Positions 62,574-64,000 of a stretch of DNA of 64,000 nucleotides are shown in pieces. The DNA comes from Roseburia hominis A2-183. GTDB taxonomy: Bacteria > Bacillota > Clostridia > Lachnospirales > Lachnospiraceae. Below the pieces are notes generated by a model. That model was not told the origin of the DNA. It saw only the letters and a list, made by a program, of their open reading frames with translations, and did no database searches. How positions within the stretch are numbered: the first letter of the stretch is position 1; every line of letters begins with the position of its first letter. Position numbers and translations under genes: made by a program. The stretch spans positions 1,843,501 to 1,907,500 of the forward strand of contig NC_015977.1 of the NCBI RefSeq assembly GCF_000225345.1, read 5' to 3'.

Positions 62574-63345
62574 CCCGCTCTCCTGCCCCCGCATCAATTC
62601 CAAGCACCTTGATCCGAAATACCACGCCGATGATGGAGAAGACCATGCGGAACATATAGACCACCGGTTTGAGTCCGGAGTGCATGCTGGTGCCACAGCT
62701 TCTCGCATGCATGACAGCAGGGATCTCATCTATGCGGAATCCGAGCAGCTGCATCTGAATGATCATATTGGCATCCGGATACTTGTCGTCAAAGTGCTTA
62801 TACTTCGAGTAATATAAAAATGCCCTGCGGTTAAGTCCCTGCAGACCGGTCGTCGGATCGGCAATCTTTCGTCCGGTACTGATCTTTATCATCCAGCGGA
62901 AGAATCCGTATGCCAGTTTCTTCGTAGCGGAGACCGAATACTCTGCACTTCCCTCCATAAAACGCGAACAAAGCACGATATCCGGGCAGCGTCCGTCCGC
63001 ATCCTGCTGTTTTAGTCTCTGATAGATCACCGGTATGTTGCACACATCATGCTGTCCGTCCGCATCCATCTGGATCACATAGGAATATTTGCGGCGGATC
63101 GCGTATTTATATCCAAGCTGCAGGGCGCTCCCGTACCCCAGATTAAAGACATGGGATACCAGCGTATGTCCGTGTGCCTTTACGACCCAGTTCGTAGAGT
63201 CCGAGGACGCGTCATTCATGACCAGAATATCCGCAATCTCCGCGATCTCCGGGCGTTCCAGCTCCTCCAGCACCCGCTCTATATTTTTCTCCTCATTGTA
63301 TGCCGGAATGATAATCAGCAGTTCTTTTTGTTTCTTCTCTACCAT
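62548..63345 (-). CDS. Family 2 glycosyltransferase (dolichyl-phosphate mannosyltransferase-like)
   Basis: The 265-residue protein begins L-L-I-I-I-P-A-Y-N-E-E-K-N-I and has M-N-D-A-S-S-D-S-T, the donor-binding Q-M-D-A-D-G-Q-H-D near residue 95, and the acceptor-side D-P-T-T-G-L-Q-G. This GT-A pattern matches DPM1/GT2 enzymes that charge a lipid carrier with a sugar. A hydrophobic segment near the C-terminus may attach it to the membrane. It lies between the partial glycosyltransferase and DUF4832 copy 2. Confidence 0.92.
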   Translation of the reverse strand: MVEKKQKELLIIIPAYNEEKNIERVLEELERPEIAEIADILVMNDASSDSTNWVVKAHGHTLVSHVFNLGYGSALQLGYKYAIRRKYSYVIQMDADGQHDVCNIPVIYQRLKQQDADGRCPDIVLCSRFMEGSAEYSVSATKKLAYGFFRWMIKISTGRKIADPTTGLQGLNRRAFLYYSKYKHFDDKYPDANMIIQMQLLGFRIDEIPAVMHARSCGTSMHSGLKPVVYMFRMVFSIIGVVFRIKVLGIDAGAGERDVFMDKKE

Positions 63346-63355
63346 CGTATCTTCC

Positions 63356-64000
63356 TTATTCTTTCTCGGAAAGCAGCTGCTCCAACAGCCGTTCCTCGTT
63401 CTCGTAATTTACAGGACGCTTTAACGCCGCCTGCGCGTACGCCCTGCGCCGGTCCGGATTCCGGATCAGGAAGCCCACAGCTTCCTTTACCGCCGCAGCG
63501 TCAAGCGCGCACAAAATCCCGTCCTCCCCGTCTGTAATCTGCTCTCTGTTACATTCGGAAGCAACGATCGCACAGCCAAGCGTCTGCGCCTCCTGTATCG
63601 CAATGCTTTTCCCCTCATATCCGGTCGCATGCACATAGATATCCGTCTGCCGGTAGTACGGATAGGGATTCTCAACCGCTCCAAGCAGCAGGAAATCCTC
63701 CTTTAATCCGCACGACGCAATGTGCTGCTCTAATTCCCTGCGGCTGCTTCCCTCGCCCAGCACATACCACCGGACTGGGTATCCCTCCGCCTTTAACTGC
63801 CGCATCGCTTCGATCGCAACCGGATATGCCTTCTGCGGGGTGAGTCTTCCCACCGTAAGCAGGCGGATTCCGTCGAAATCATCCGTAAATCCTCCCGGCT
63901 GCCCGGACATCTTCCGGATTTTTTCACAGTCGATCCGATTGTGATAGATCCTGGTGCGTGCACTGCACTCCGGATACACGGCGAGAAACGCCCGCTTTAC
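63356..64000 (-). CDS. Family 1 (GT4-type) glycosyltransferase, 5' end outside the window
   Basis: Only the C-terminal 214 codons are inside; the frame is open to the window edge with K-R-A-F-L-A-V-Y-P-E-C preceding an internal GTG, so the start lies beyond 64000. The GT-B C-terminal domain shows L-L-T-V-G-R-L-T-P-Q-K-A, V-L-G-E-G-S-S-R-R-E-L and the donor-binding E-G-K-S-I-A-I-Q-E-A-Q. It is the most upstream visible gene of the glycan operon. Confidence 0.9.
   Translation of the reverse strand, partial: VKRAFLAVYPECSARTRIYHNRIDCEKIRKMSGQPGGFTDDFDGIRLLTVGRLTPQKAYPVAIEAMRQLKAEGYPVRWYVLGEGSSRRELEQHIASCGLKEDFLLLGAVENPYPYYRQTDIYVHATGYEGKSIAIQEAQTLGCAIVASECNREQITDGEDGILCALDAAAVKEAVGFLIRNPDRRRAYAQAALKRPVNYENEERLLEQLLSEKE

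Noticed and set aside
60917..62659. A 580-codon open frame on the plus strand
   Set aside because: It covers the Stealth and DUF4832 genes in antisense; the product is Pro/Arg/Ser-rich without domains, typical of a shadow frame in G+C-rich DNA.

Overview
The window looks like a chromosomal segment of a Lachnospiraceae-type gut anaerobe (Clostridia, Bacillota) of medium G+C. The evidence is family content rather than any 16S gene: Firmicutes gene order ribF-truB-nrnA-rbfA-infB-ylxQ-rnpM-nusA-rimP, a GGGtGRT protein next to its NifU-like partner, a DUF5688 protein, GGAGG-type ribosome binding sites with frequent TTG/GTG starts, and strong TTGNNN-17-TATAAT promoters. No prophage, insertion sequence or CRISPR array was found. 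Most genes lie on the minus strand.

Layout. 1-8.8 kb: translation/transcription operon on the minus strand (rimP first, ribF last). 8.9-12.5 kb: a prolyl-tRNA editing-type deacylase, two identical tRNA-Glu(CTC) genes, a 525-bp imperfect palindrome with no credible gene, galE and an AraC regulator. 12.5-23 kb: PHP phosphoesterase, YolD plus Y-family polymerase, alanine/glycine symporter, the GGGtGRT/scaffold pair, a YARHG lipoprotein, a left-handed beta-helix protein and a chemoreceptor with a PilZ domain. 23-34.4 kb: a type IA topoisomerase with six tandem zinc-ribbon modules, a DUF234-type ATPase with a degenerate P-loop, asd with a structured leader, argH, queH, a CgeB-like glycosyltransferase and an HD protein. 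34.5-42 kb: an SGNH hydrolase, then a nucleoside import and salvage operon (BMP lipoprotein, ATPase, two permeases, deoC, udk). 42-46 kb: tRNA-Thr(CGT) and a spermidine/putrescine ABC operon whose potC is broken. 46-48.5 kb: DUF5688 protein and glycogen synthase.

48.4-53.5 kb holds the most unusual set. It has an S24/S26-type peptidase, a PqqD domain fused to an HPr-kinase-like domain, an ABC exporter without a peptidase domain, and three small genes. The small genes encode peptides sharing an N-terminal leader ending in EGVYLASG but carrying different C-terminal parts. Two of the C-terminal parts share a four-cysteine layout; the third is a cysteine-poor, beta-rich sequence. A PF14907-type nucleotidyltransferase, a family I know to co-occur with PqqD/HPr-kinase/S26 proteins, lies 4 kb further on. 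I read this as a candidate ribosomally made, exported and possibly phosphorylated or nucleotidylated peptide system. No cyclase or radical-SAM enzyme is present, so the modification chemistry is unknown.

53.5-64 kb is a surface-glycan-type cluster on the minus strand: two DUF4874/DUF4832 proteins, a large polytopic membrane protein, the nucleotidyltransferase, a flippase, a Stealth phosphotransferase, a family 2 glycosyltransferase and a family 1 glycosyltransferase cut by the window edge. Two loci (28.6 kb and 52.0 kb) share a related non-coding structured element next to a terminator.
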